Shown here in pieces: positions 1 through 8,617 of a DNA stretch of 64,000 bases. The stretch's first letter is position 1, and each line of letters opens with the position of its first letter. The stretch comes from AV40 sp963817335. GTDB lineage: Bacteria; Verrucomicrobiota; Verrucomicrobiia; Chthoniobacterales; UBA10450. The notes below the pieces were generated by a model, which saw nothing but the letters and a program-made list of their open reading frames with translations, was not told the origin of the DNA and did no database searches. The DNA is taken from the NCBI GenBank assembly GCA_963817335.1, contig CAWFNX010000005.1:1612001-1676000 (forward strand), written 5' to 3'. A program made the translations under genes and the position numbers.

Positions 1-997
1 AGCGCGAGAGATAGCCAGCCAGCCGATAATACTCGCCGAACTTTGAAATCAGGACCGTCCGGCCGAGCGCGCCCAAAATATCGACGCGCTGCAGAAAATC
101 CGCGTGATTGAGCTGACCTTCCGCAAGCAGGTTCTCAAGCGTCATTTCCATCAGCACGACCAAATCTTGTTCCGAGCAACCCGTTTCTTTCACGAACTGG
201 CGGCGCGCGCCTTCCAGCATGTCGTTCGTTGCGTAAGTCACCGGCCGAAAGCTGCCGCGCTCAATCAGGATCGCTTTCTTGTGCAGAATTTCCGATGCCT
301 GCACCATTTCTCCGTTGGCCGTGAACATCACGGCGTCGGTCAGCCCCTGACTCACCAATTGCAGATTCATCAGGCGATTGTCGATCTTGGCGAAGGCTGG
401 CCCGGAAAACTTGATGAGGTCGACCTGCATTCGGCCCGGCGCCAGATTTTCGTGCAAAGAAGAGATCAACCGTTCCGGTAGCGATTCATAGAACGCGGCG
501 TACAGCAGATTTACTCCGATGACCCCGAGCGCTTCCTGTTGCTCGGCGTTTCCTTCGTCGAGCATTCGAACATGAATAATGATCTCACTCGGTTCTCCGC
601 GAGGCTGGGTTTGAAATCGAACGCCCAGCCAACCGTGCGATTCATTGTGCTGTTTGAAGCTGCGCGCCGCCACCGTGTCGGCGAAAACGAAAAATGTGCG
701 CTCGCTCCCCAGTTTTTTGTCGAGCCTTTCTACGAGGAGATCGTATTCGTGATCGAGCATTGTGTTTAAACGCACGCGGCTGACGTAGCGATCGGCTGGG
801 CCGTAAATCGCATCGCTGAAGGTCATGTCGTAGGCCGACATTGTCTTCGCAATCGTCCCGGCGGCGCCGCCCACGAGAAAAAAACGACGGGCCACCTCTT
901 GTCCCGCGCCGATTTCGGCAAAGGTTCCGTATTTTTGCGCGTCGACATTGATCTGGAGCGCCTTTCGGTTTGTCTCGACGTCCATTTCCGCCTTCAT
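1..997 (-). CDS. Conserved hypothetical protein, 3' end outside the window
   Basis: The minus frame is open from an ATG at 997 to the window edge, about 332 codons, with an in-frame TAA just upstream of the ATG. The N-terminal region contains EIGAGQEVARRFFLVGGAAG followed by TIAKTMSAYDMTFSDAIYG. I recognise this as a widely conserved bacterial family of unknown function; members are often labelled as TonB-dependent receptor or nicotinate-nucleotide adenylyltransferase without good support. No signal peptide or membrane segment is visible, so a cytosolic protein is likely. It lies 122 bp downstream of batE in the same direction and could be the last gene of the Bat operon. A second ATG at 985 is an alternative start. 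Function is unknown. Confidence 0.75.
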   Translation of the reverse strand, partial: MKAEMDVETNRKALQINVDAQKYGTFAEIGAGQEVARRFFLVGGAAGTIAKTMSAYDMTFSDAIYGPADRYVSRVRLNTMLDHEYDLLVERLDKKLGSERTFFVFADTVAARSFKQHNESHGWLGVRFQTQPRGEPSEIIIHVRMLDEGNAEQQEALGVIGVNLLYAAFYESLPERLISSLHENLAPGRMQVDLIKFSGPAFAKIDNRLMNLQLVSQGLTDAVMFTANGEMVQASEILHKKAILIERGSFRPVTYATNDMLEGARRQFVKETGCSEQDLVVLMEMTLENLLAEGQLNHADFLQRVDILGALGRTVLISKFGEYYRLAGYLSR

Positions 998-1014
998 AAG
1001 AAAATCTTTCTCTG

Positions 1015-1038
1015 CCTCTTGCTCTTACTCTTGCTCTT
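1015..1038. repeat. Hexamer tandem repeat at gene junction
   Basis: Four degenerate 6-bp units (CCTCTT, GCTCTT, ACTCTT, GCTCTT) lie just upstream of the truncated gene. On the coding strand this is purine-rich (AAGAGC units) and may help ribosome binding. Similar 7-8 bp arrays occur at other junctions in the window. Confidence 0.6.
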
Positions 1039-1119
1039 GCTTGAGATGTTCTCAAACAAGAGGAATGAGCGACGGGCTCTAGCTGCCTATCCGCTGCAGG
1101 AGATCTCGGCAGCTACAAC

Positions 1120-1854
1120 TTACATTCTGACTTGCTCGACGCTTTTTGCCGGCAACCAACCTCGCAGATCGTTCGGCAATGCTGCGTAAATCCAGTCGCC
1201 GCGTTGACTCAAAATTTGAATCTCGCTTCCGGCCGGAAGGGTCAAAACCCGATTGGCAGTATCTGCTGTGGCCAGTCGAGCGTCGGCGTTCTCTGCGGTG
1301 ACGACCGCCAGACCGGCGCCCTGTTTTCCGTGTTCTCGCTCCCAGGTTGCAAAAGCGGCGAAGGCGAAGATGGCCAACGACAAAATTGACAAGGCGGCGA
1401 GACCACGACGCCGGCGAGCAGTAAAAATGAAGGTGACAAGGCCGAAGGCGAAGACCCAAAACGCGATTGCGGCCGTCATCGTGTATTGATTTTGAGCGAC
1501 GACGGCGAGCGCGCGCTCCGGTTTTGCCGGAATCAATTCCAGCGCTCGAGCTTCATCGCGCGCAATTCGCAAATTGGCCTGGGCCTCGGGATGATGCGGA
1601 TCCAAGGCGAGGGCGCGTTCGTAATTCAAGATCGCACGACCGAAATCTTTCGTTCGGAAATACGCATTGCCCAGATTATAAAAGAGATTTGGGGCGTCCT
1701 GGCCGGAACGCACGAGTTCTTCGTAATCCCTGGTTGCGGCATCGAAATCGCCGGCTGCATATTCCTGGTTGGCCTTCACGAACTGGGTATTCGTTTGGGC
1801 CGACGCAATCGATGCCCCCGCCAGAAAGAGTAAGAGAAAAATTCGAACTCTCAT
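1120..1854 (-). CDS. batE: BatE-like TPR and SH3-type domain protein
   Basis: This 244-residue protein starts with a signal peptide (hydrophobic stretch ending in ASAQT). TPR repeats follow at about residues 22-105 (LFYNLGNAYFRTKDFGRAIL). Two membrane segments lie near 125-145 and 153-170. The C-terminal SH3-like domain at about 180-240 ends in GDWIYAALPNDLRGWLP. This layout matches BatE, the terminal component of the Bacteroides aerotolerance operon, thought to act in the cell envelope as a protein-interaction platform. The start overlaps the batD stop by 4 bp (ATGA), so the two are probably translationally coupled. The family's exact biochemical role is not known. Confidence 0.82.
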   Translation of the reverse strand: MRVRIFLLLFLAGASIASAQTNTQFVKANQEYAAGDFDAATRDYEELVRSGQDAPNLFYNLGNAYFRTKDFGRAILNYERALALDPHHPEAQANLRIARDEARALELIPAKPERALAVVAQNQYTMTAAIAFWVFAFGLVTFIFTARRRRGLAALSILSLAIFAFAAFATWEREHGKQGAGLAVVTAENADARLATADTANRVLTLPAGSEIQILSQRGDWIYAALPNDLRGWLPAKSVEQVRM

Positions 1855-3719
1855 GCGCGCAAGCTTTCGAGTAATTGCAGCACTTCCTCTCGATCTTGAT
1901 GAGGAACATTCTTCTCCCCATTTCCAGTCCCGCTGTAACGCAATTCATCAGTCCGCTCGAAAAGCGTTCGCAGTCGGGCGCGCTCGGTCTCGTTCAAATT
2001 AAAAACTCTTTCGATTGTTTCGGCATCCACCGTGTTTGGATCGATATTCCTGGCCAGCGCCGTTTTTACGCGGGCGACCCGCGATGCATTCGAGAAATAT
2101 TCCTGCGGCGATAGTTCGTCTCGTCGCAATTTGCGCAAAAGGTCGGCGGTTTCGTGCTGCAATGCCGCTACTCGTCGTGCTTCGCGATTGCCAACGTTTG
2201 CGCGGCGAATTTTCCAGCCGGCGAATCCCAAAAGCACGATCAGCGGTACGAGTTGGGCAATCCAAAATGCCGATCGCAGGTAAAGGGGTGCAAACGATCG
2301 GGTCTGACCGATGTCAGTGAGCTGATACAAAATGTCCGCGGGTTTTGTTGTGGCCGGCGAGGCCGGGCCTGCGCTCGGCGCCGCTTGGGTTGGCGCGGCT
2401 GGAGCACTGGCGATACTGGGTGCCGGCGCAGCGCCTACTTGCACGGTGATTGGAATCGGATCGCTTTGCAGGGTCACGTAATTTTCTTTGATCGGATCGA
2501 AATAAGCGAACGTGAGAGGCGGGATGGCCGTTTTGTTTTCGTTAGGCGCGATGACGGTCTCAAAGGTTTTCTCGCCGCTGATCCCGACGTCGTCGTCCTG
2601 TTTGAACTTCGATGACGGCGGATATTTGTGCCAGCCATGCTCATCTTCCAAGCTCGGCCCGTTCATTCGATCAAAATTGCCGCGTCCCGAAATCGTTGCG
2701 GTGACGGTAATTGGGTCGCCGACCTGCAGGCTTTTCGGCTTTGCGTCCACGGCCATTGTGAAATTGCCTACCGCGCCGGAAAAACTTGGGGGCGTATTCG
2801 GCGGCAATGGTTTGACGTCGAGCGTCACGGACTCGCTTCGGATCGGCAGTTCAGTGCGTTCGCCCATGCTGCCAAACGGATCGGCAAAGAATGGATCGGA
2901 GAACGGATCGTCTAAATTAAAGAGATCGAACGGCGAACGTGGCCGAGTGGTCCGGGGGGCGCTCGGCTTTCTTGGCAGCACAACAACCGCTTTTGCCTGG
3001 ACCGGTCCAATTTCAAGTTTCCCGGCGCGCGCCGGAGAGATCGCCGTCTTGAAAGCATAGACTTGGTAGGTGCGACCGCCGACCGTCTCGGTCGCCTCGC
3101 GCGGCTGCTGCAACTTCTGACTGGTGAAGCCTTGTCCGGAAAGTTCCGGTCCTTCTTCAAGCCGGCCCCGGGCGCGAGGGTCGAACGCGAGCCTAATTTC
3201 AGCCGGTATTACTTCACCGACATAGGCGTCTTTTTTCGCGATAACCAGTTCCGCGAAGGCAATTTTGCCCATGCCGGTCGTCGATTGACGACCGCGTGGC
3301 GCAGCGGCGGAATTATTCGGTCCGCTCTCCACATTGAGGGTGAGTTCCGGTGTGTGAAGCGATTCGCTTCCAACTCGAACTGTTTGCGACGGAATTTTAA
3401 ACTTGCCCCCGCGCAATGGCAGGATGGTGTAATTATAGGTAACGCTGCTGCTGACATCGAAATTGTGCATTTCGAATTGGCGCGAGGTGCCGGTCTGATG
3501 AATCTCGAGTCCGTCGACCGAAATTTCCTGCGGAACATTTGCGCTCTGCGCGCCGCTTACTTTGATTTCTAGCTGGACGGTTTCGCCGACGCCAGGTTCG
3601 GAGTTACTCAACACCGCGGTCACGCTCGGTGAAGCGGCGCGAGCAACACTACTCGCAACAATCAACGCGAATAGCGTTACCGAAATCCTCAAGCAACGTG
3701 CGTGGATCGACATTTCCAT
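1851..3719 (-). CDS. batD: BatD-like secreted/membrane protein
   Basis: This protein of about 622 residues has an N-terminal signal sequence (LFALIVASSVARAAS). A large extracytoplasmic region of beta-rich repeats follows (EPGVGETVQLEIKVSG and PKSLQVGDPITVTATISG). There is a Pro/Ala-rich linker near residue 440, one membrane segment near 485-505 (AQLVPLIVLLGFAGWKIR) and a cytoplasmic tail of about 110 residues. This is the usual architecture of BatD. I chose the ATG at 3719; the reading frame also opens at a TTG at 3722 and has another ATG at 3713. The gene lies between the BatB/C fusion and batE. The upstream junction is a 7-bp tandem repeat that overlaps the start codon region. Confidence 0.85.
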   Translation of the reverse strand: MEMSIHARCLRISVTLFALIVASSVARAASPSVTAVLSNSEPGVGETVQLEIKVSGAQSANVPQEISVDGLEIHQTGTSRQFEMHNFDVSSSVTYNYTILPLRGGKFKIPSQTVRVGSESLHTPELTLNVESGPNNSAAAPRGRQSTTGMGKIAFAELVIAKKDAYVGEVIPAEIRLAFDPRARGRLEEGPELSGQGFTSQKLQQPREATETVGGRTYQVYAFKTAISPARAGKLEIGPVQAKAVVVLPRKPSAPRTTRPRSPFDLFNLDDPFSDPFFADPFGSMGERTELPIRSESVTLDVKPLPPNTPPSFSGAVGNFTMAVDAKPKSLQVGDPITVTATISGRGNFDRMNGPSLEDEHGWHKYPPSSKFKQDDDVGISGEKTFETVIAPNENKTAIPPLTFAYFDPIKENYVTLQSDPIPITVQVGAAPAPSIASAPAAPTQAAPSAGPASPATTKPADILYQLTDIGQTRSFAPLYLRSAFWIAQLVPLIVLLGFAGWKIRRANVGNREARRVAALQHETADLLRKLRRDELSPQEYFSNASRVARVKTALARNIDPNTVDAETIERVFNLNETERARLRTLFERTDELRYSGTGNGEKNVPHQDREEVLQLLESLRA

Positions 3720-3739
3720 CAACTCTCAACTATCAACTT
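3719..3739. repeat. Heptamer tandem repeat (TCAACTN)3
   Basis: Three 7-bp units TCAACTC, TCAACTA and TCAACTT lie immediately before and into the batD start. The same heptamer, on the opposite strand, recurs inside der at 10567-10594. Confidence 0.65.
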
Positions 3740-3746
3740 TTCCGGG

Positions 3747-5960
3747 TTACCAGTCATTATAGACACGGCGTCTTACCTTGCGTTCATCAAGCTGGACTCG
3801 CGCTTCTTCATCTTTCATCGATTGCAAAAGCAGCTCCGCTTGTTTCTCGCTCATCTGTCCCTCTTTTTCCGGCTCGGATTCGGCGAAGGCAGTCCCTTGT
3901 TGCGGTGACTGTGGCTGATTTTGGCCATTGGCGCCTTTGATTTCGCCGGCTAATTTTTTCTGGGGCGAACCCGTTGGCGTAGCTGACGGCGTCGCGTTTT
4001 GATCTTCACCCTCTCCTTCGCCGGGAGATGGCGAAGGCGCCTGATCCTCGCCGTCGCCCGGAGTGGGGGATTGGTCGGGCTGTTCCTGTTTGCCGGCTTG
4101 AGCCGATTTGTTATCTCCTTTTCCCGGAGACGGCGATGACGACGATTGGTTGGATTGCTTCTGGTCCTTACCCTCTGACGGACTTGGACTTTCGCCGGGC
4201 TTTGCCTGCTGCTGATTCTTTTGCGGGTCGTTTTTCGCCATTTGCTGGTTCGACTGGTCCTGTGAATTCTGATCTTGGTTGCTCTTCGATTTGTCCTGTG
4301 ATTGGGCCTGCTGGTTTTGCTGTTGCTGCTGATTTTGATCTTTTCCGCCCGAACTGCTCTGAGATTGAGATTGCTGTTGGTTCTGGTCTTGATTTTGTCC
4401 GCCGCCGTTTTGCTGCTGATCTTTTTTGTTCTGTTGTTGCGATTGAGGCGGCGGAGTCGGTTTCTTCTTTGGATGTTGCTTCAATCGCTCAATTTTCTTT
4501 TTGACCTCTTCCAGGTTCGCTTTGGCTGCTTCATTGTTGGGATTGATCTGCAACGCTGCTTCGTAATGGGATGCAGCGTTATTCAGATCCTTCAACGTTG
4601 TGTCGTTCGTCTCATCCATGTCGGCGCGTTCCTCCAACGTCCGGCCGAGATTGAAGTGACTGTTTTCCTGGAGGCGCTTGTCGGACGATAGCAACGCGTC
4701 GCTGAATGACTGAAGCGCTTTATTGTAATCGCCCATTTTGAACGCAGCCGTTCCGGAATCGAACTCGATCTTGTCCTTCTCGGAAGAATCCGGATGAGCT
4801 TTTAGATCTTCCTGAAAGTGTTGATATGCATCCTGGTATTTTCCGTCTTGATACAGATTTAAGCCAGGCGCGCTCGCAAAGGCCGGCCCCGCCAAAACCA
4901 AAATCGTGGCCGCGGCTGGCACGGCGATTTTCGTCCAACGCTGGAAACGGGAACGCACGCGCACTTGTTTGCGTTCGCCAATCAGAACGGAAATGGCCAG
5001 CGCGATCAGCGCGGCTCCAAGGGGCCATTCGTATCGCTCAATCGGTCGCCGGGACAAACGCGCGTCAATCTCTGCCGCTTTCATGTTGGCCAGGCCCCGC
5101 TGGTAAAGTTGCGACATGGTTTGAAGGCCGTCGCCAAGATTAAGATAGAAACCGCCGGCCGCTTCCGCGATCTGCTGCAATCGCTTTTCATCAAGTTTCG
5201 ATTTCACGACTTGTCCGGCCGAATCTTTCACGAATGCGGTGTTTCCATCATCGGCAGGGATTGGAATCAATGAGCCTTGCGGAGTTCCCACGCCAACGGT
5301 GAAGATTTTCATGCCGGCGTCAGCTGCGGTCTTGGCCACTTTCGCTGCATCGCCGCTCAGCTCTTCGCCGTCAGTGAAAATAATGAGCGCGCGATTCCCG
5401 GCGGCGCTTTTTCCGAACGTGTTAGTCGCGAGATTGATCGCTTCAGAAATGTTCGTTCCGCCTTCCGGGATTGTTTTAGTGTCCAAATCGTTGATCGATT
5501 CGATCGCTGCATCGTAATCAATCGTCAGTGGCGCTTGCAAAAACGCGCGCCCGGCAAAGGCGATGAGTCCGACGCGGTCTCCTTGCAATTGGTTGACCAG
5601 GTCCTGGGCGGCGAGCTTGACCCGCTCGAGCCGGTTCGGCTGGACGTCGTTCGAAAGCATGCTCCGCGATGTGTCGATCGCGAACAGGAGATCAAGGCCT
5701 TTGCGTTTTACGTCCTCATAGACATAGCCCCAGCGAGGCTGAGCCAGACTGACGATCGCGAAGGCGAGGCCGAGCATGAGAAATCCGAATCGCACTACCC
5801 GACGTGGCCGGTTCACCGTCGCGGATAATTGCGGGAGCAATCGCGTCGAAACAAATTTGCGCAATCGCGCGACGCCACGTTGTTCTGCGCGGGCAAACAA
5901 CAGCGCGAGGATCGGAATCGCGAGCAACCCCCAAAACCAAACTGGCGCGCCGAATGTCAT
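3747..5960 (-). CDS. BatB/BatC fusion: von Willebrand A domain plus TPR
   Basis: This 737-residue membrane protein has a membrane segment at the N-terminus (VWFWGLLAIPILALLFA) and a second near residues 50-70. The vWA domain carries an intact MIDAS motif (DTSRSMLS, about residue 95) and FTDGEELSGDAAK. Two membrane segments flank about residue 335, and TPR repeats run from about 370 to 480 (FDSGTAAFKMGDYNKAL). The tail is long and rich in Gln, Ser, Asn and Pro. BatB and BatC are often separate genes; here they form one chain. The frame is open 24 codons further upstream, but the ATG at 5960 overlaps the batA stop (ATGA) and gives a normal BatB N-terminus, so I use it. The last residues re-enter a charged, ordered region (QAELLLQSMKDEEARVQLDE). 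Confidence 0.85.
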   Translation of the reverse strand: MTFGAPVWFWGLLAIPILALLFARAEQRGVARLRKFVSTRLLPQLSATVNRPRRVVRFGFLMLGLAFAIVSLAQPRWGYVYEDVKRKGLDLLFAIDTSRSMLSNDVQPNRLERVKLAAQDLVNQLQGDRVGLIAFAGRAFLQAPLTIDYDAAIESINDLDTKTIPEGGTNISEAINLATNTFGKSAAGNRALIIFTDGEELSGDAAKVAKTAADAGMKIFTVGVGTPQGSLIPIPADDGNTAFVKDSAGQVVKSKLDEKRLQQIAEAAGGFYLNLGDGLQTMSQLYQRGLANMKAAEIDARLSRRPIERYEWPLGAALIALAISVLIGERKQVRVRSRFQRWTKIAVPAAATILVLAGPAFASAPGLNLYQDGKYQDAYQHFQEDLKAHPDSSEKDKIEFDSGTAAFKMGDYNKALQSFSDALLSSDKRLQENSHFNLGRTLEERADMDETNDTTLKDLNNAASHYEAALQINPNNEAAKANLEEVKKKIERLKQHPKKKPTPPPQSQQQNKKDQQQNGGGQNQDQNQQQSQSQSSSGGKDQNQQQQQNQQAQSQDKSKSNQDQNSQDQSNQQMAKNDPQKNQQQAKPGESPSPSEGKDQKQSNQSSSSPSPGKGDNKSAQAGKQEQPDQSPTPGDGEDQAPSPSPGEGEGEDQNATPSATPTGSPQKKLAGEIKGANGQNQPQSPQQGTAFAESEPEKEGQMSEKQAELLLQSMKDEEARVQLDERKVRRRVYNDW

Positions 5961-7009
5961 GGCAACTTTTTCCAGATGGTTTGTGACAACATAAGCTGGG
6001 CGACCAACAAACCGCAGCCGCTCATTATGCAAAGGGGAAACAGGTCGCGATACTGCTGATATTTTTTCACCGCCACCGTTGATTTTTCGAGTTTGTCGAT
6101 ATCGCTATAAATTTGCTCGAGCGATTTGGTGTCCGTCGCGCGATAGAATTTGCCGTCGGCAATTTGCGTGACCTGTTTCAATCCGGCCTCGTTGAATTCT
6201 ACCCGCTGATTTTGATAAAAAATGTTGCCGAGCGCGTCAGTCATCGGGCCGCGTGAAGTATAAATAGGCGCCGGCGCGATGCCGTTAATCCCGGCACCGA
6301 TCGCATAGAAGTGGATTTTCAGCGCCTTAACGGCCTCAGCGGCGGTGTTCGGTGAAATCTTTCCAGCGTTATTTTCGCCGTCAGTCAACAAAACGATGAC
6401 CCGGCTCTTCGAATGTTTGTCATTCAACCTGTTCGCGGCCGCCGCGATGGCCGAGCCGATCGCGGTTCCATCTTCGACCAGTCCGATGCGGACGCGATCG
6501 AGATTTTGCATAAGCCAATCGTGATCCAGAGTCATCGGGCTCACGACGTAGGGCCGGCCCGCGAAAGCAATCATGCCGATGCGGTCGTTAGGCCGGCCTT
6601 CAATGAACTTGCGGGTGACTTCGCGAATTGCGTCGACGCGAGTGGCCTCGTCACCACCGATGGTGAAATCTTTCGTCAGCATGGAGCCCGACACGTCAAG
6701 CACGAGCATGATGTCGATTCCGCTGGCTTCCACCTGGCTCAAGCTCTTGCCAAGCTGGGGACGGGCGAGGCCGATAACAAAAATTGCCAGTGTCGCAAAA
6801 ATCATTGCCCGCAAAATCTTGCCCACTCGCGCAGCGCTTTGTTTGCCGATCGCGTGGAGCGCCGCGGTCGATGAAAAGGTGAGCGCTGCGGCGGTCCCGC
6901 GTTTTCCCCGCAAGTAGGCGAGGAGCGGAACCGTCAGCAAAAGAAGGAGCAGCCACGGACGCGCGAATGTCAGCGCGGTATTTGCCGGCCACCAATCAAG
7001 CAAATGCAA
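5957..7009 (-). CDS. batA: BatA-like von Willebrand A domain membrane protein
   Basis: This 350-residue protein has membrane segments at about 16-34 and 58-78, and a vWA domain with MIDAS motif DVSGSMLTKDF (about residue 105). It also has VIVLLTDGENNAGKISP and a C-terminal membrane segment near 325-345. The start codon is TTG, at 7009. It is supported by an AGGAG ribosome-binding site 7-8 bp upstream and by a short overlap with the preceding gene. The stop overlaps the BatB/C start (ATGA). In characterised Bat/MoxR operons the vWA proteins are envelope-anchored and are thought to assemble with the MoxR ATPase; substrate is unknown. Confidence 0.87.
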   Translation of the reverse strand: MHLLDWWPANTALTFARPWLLLLLLTVPLLAYLRGKRGTAAALTFSSTAALHAIGKQSAARVGKILRAMIFATLAIFVIGLARPQLGKSLSQVEASGIDIMLVLDVSGSMLTKDFTIGGDEATRVDAIREVTRKFIEGRPNDRIGMIAFAGRPYVVSPMTLDHDWLMQNLDRVRIGLVEDGTAIGSAIAAAANRLNDKHSKSRVIVLLTDGENNAGKISPNTAAEAVKALKIHFYAIGAGINGIAPAPIYTSRGPMTDALGNIFYQNQRVEFNEAGLKQVTQIADGKFYRATDTKSLEQIYSDIDKLEKSTVAVKKYQQYRDLFPLCIMSGCGLLVAQLMLSQTIWKKLP

Positions 7010-7706
7010 GTTGTTCTCCTTTCACAAACCGAGTTGCTTCTTCGAGCAAGAGCCGGCTGTCCGCGAGGGTGGCTTCGTAACGTGCGAACTTGATTAAGTC
7101 GCATCGATTCAAAAAATCCTCGAGCAACGACTTGTCGTTAGCCGAGAAGGAAGACGACTTCGCCAGCGCGGTAAGAAATTCGACGGACGTCTGGCGGGTG
7201 AGCGGCAGAGCGTAATGGTTCGTAACATAACGCCGCAAAATGTCCGAGACACGAATGCTGAACAGATACGGATCCATCGTTTCAATTTCACCGTTCATCT
7301 GGTCAAGTTCTTCCAACGCGATCTCGCGGGGCAATTTCGGGGGCACCGAGGTCTTCGGTTTTCGTTTAAACCACCAAACGACCAGGCCGATCAGCGAGAG
7401 CCCGAGGAAGCTCGCCACAAAAATCATCCACGTCGGGACGAATGAATAATCGACCGGCGGCGCGATCTCGTGAAAGTTTTGGGCGGCTCCAGACGCAGGC
7501 GTTACCAACCCCAAAAGGCTGAAAGCGCTGACAATAGCCCAGCGCTTCAGCGCTGGGTAACGCGACCAAATCCAAGTCAAGTCCCGATCGGGACGGTAGA
7601 ATCGTCCTTTCGTCCCTGTCGGGACTTGTTCGATACTTGCGCCCACAGACCCAGCGTTAAAACGCTGGGCTATGTTCAACAAAGGTGTTTGGCGCAAGGG
7701 CAACAT
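6996..7706 (-). CDS. Bat-operon membrane protein, DUF4381-like; N-terminus runs through a repeat
   Basis: The reading frame encodes up to 236 residues. A membrane segment lies at about 90-112 (PTWMIFVASFLGLSLIGLVV). A cytoplasmic domain follows (YLFSIRVSDILRRYVTNHYA and LEDFLNRCDLIKFARYE) that resembles DUF4381 proteins found between MoxR and Bat genes. The first 60 codons pass through a palindromic intergenic-type repeat at 7536-7670, so the ATG at 7706 may not be the true start. A TTG at 7580 would give a basic N-region and a hydrophobic stretch ending SGAAQ, that is, a plausible signal peptide with half of it encoded by the repeat. The gene follows the DUF58 gene by 5 bp and overlaps batA. 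Confidence 0.72.
   Translation of the reverse strand: MLPLRQTPLLNIAQRFNAGSVGASIEQVPTGTKGRFYRPDRDLTWIWSRYPALKRWAIVSAFSLLGLVTPASGAAQNFHEIAPPVDYSFVPTWMIFVASFLGLSLIGLVVWWFKRKPKTSVPPKLPREIALEELDQMNGEIETMDPYLFSIRVSDILRRYVTNHYALPLTRQTSVEFLTALAKSSSFSANDKSLLEDFLNRCDLIKFARYEATLADSRLLLEEATRFVKGEQLAFA
7536..7670. repeat. REP-like composite palindrome inside a coding region
   Basis: Two outer hairpins (CCCAGCGCTTCAGCGCTGGG at 7538-7557 and CCCAGCGTTAAAACGCTGGG at 7650-7669) flank an inner pair. The inner pair is GTCCCGATCGGGAC at 7581-7594 and the near-palindrome around 7611-7626. The outer hairpin recurs at 48010-48029. The whole element lies in the 5' part of the open frame of the Bat-operon membrane protein. 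Confidence 0.8.
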
Positions 7707-7711
7707 TTGAG

Positions 7712-8617
7712 TTATCGAAGAGCGACTCGGTGCACGCGGGTTTTAAAGAACGAGCGCAGGGCCGGCAGATAATCCTCGCTCGTTCGAAGGGTGATGGCGT
7801 CGATGTTATTGCGACGGAGCGTCCGGGCGAGGTCGCGCGCGTTTTGTTCGGCAAGATCGTTAAAGCGGGTTCGGGTGTTTCGGTCGGCGGTATTAATTTC
7901 AATCTGCTCACCGGTCTCCGCGTCTTCCAGCGTGATAATGCCGACGTTCGGCAGAACAGTTTCGCGTTCGTCTTGAATTCGGACGGCAATAAAATCGTGT
8001 CGACGACCGCTGACCGCGAGCGCATGCGAGAAGTCAGGCGCTTGGAAATCGGAAATGAAGAACACGACCGCTCGTCGAGTCACGATCCGATTCAGATAAT
8101 CGAGCGCTAGCGCCGGGTCGGTTCCGCGACCGGCCGGCTCAAAAAACAGGATCTCGCGAATCAATCGCAAGGTGTGCGACCGGCCTTTCTTCGGCGGAAT
8201 GAACAGCTCAACTCGATCGGTGAACAGAAGAAGACCCACTTTGTCATTATTTCTAATCGCGCTGAAAGCGAGAAGGCAGGCGACCTCTGCGGCGAGCTCG
8301 CGCTTTGATTGGGTTGAACTGCCGAAACTTCCGGAGGCGCTGACGTCGACGATCAACATGACGGTGAGCTCGCGTTCTTCGGTAAATTTTTTGACGAACG
8401 CAGTTCCAAGTCGTGCGGTCACATTCCAATCGATGGCGCGGATTTCATCGCCCGGTTGATACTCGCGCACGTCTTCGAAGTTCATTCCGCGACCTTTGAA
8501 GACGCTGTGGTAATTGCCCGCGAAAACCGTTTCGACGAGCCCGCGAGTTTTAATTTCGAGCGTGCGGATCTTTTTGAGAATCTCCGCCGTTCTTTTCTGC
8601 AAACCGTTCATCGTCAC
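7712..8617 (-). CDS. DUF58 family protein
   Basis: This 301-residue protein contains the DUF58 signature region around residues 40-70 (RGMNFEDVREYQPGDEIRAI followed by DWNVTARLG). A vWA-like fold follows with DVSASGSFGS, about residue 91, in place of the canonical MIDAS. No membrane segment is obvious. DUF58 proteins accompany MoxR ATPases in nearly all MoxR operons and are presumed partners. The start overlaps the moxR stop by 4 bp (ATGA), consistent with co-translation. The gene sits second in the operon. Confidence 0.87.
   Translation of the reverse strand: MTMNGLQKRTAEILKKIRTLEIKTRGLVETVFAGNYHSVFKGRGMNFEDVREYQPGDEIRAIDWNVTARLGTAFVKKFTEERELTVMLIVDVSASGSFGSSTQSKRELAAEVACLLAFSAIRNNDKVGLLLFTDRVELFIPPKKGRSHTLRLIREILFFEPAGRGTDPALALDYLNRIVTRRAVVFFISDFQAPDFSHALAVSGRRHDFIAVRIQDERETVLPNVGIITLEDAETGEQIEINTADRNTRTRFNDLAEQNARDLARTLRRNNIDAITLRTSEDYLPALRSFFKTRVHRVALR

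Noticed and set aside
642..1055. 137-codon minus frame at the left edge
   Set aside because: It overlaps the conserved reading frame 1-997 on the same strand in a different phase and is Arg-rich, as expected for a shadow frame.
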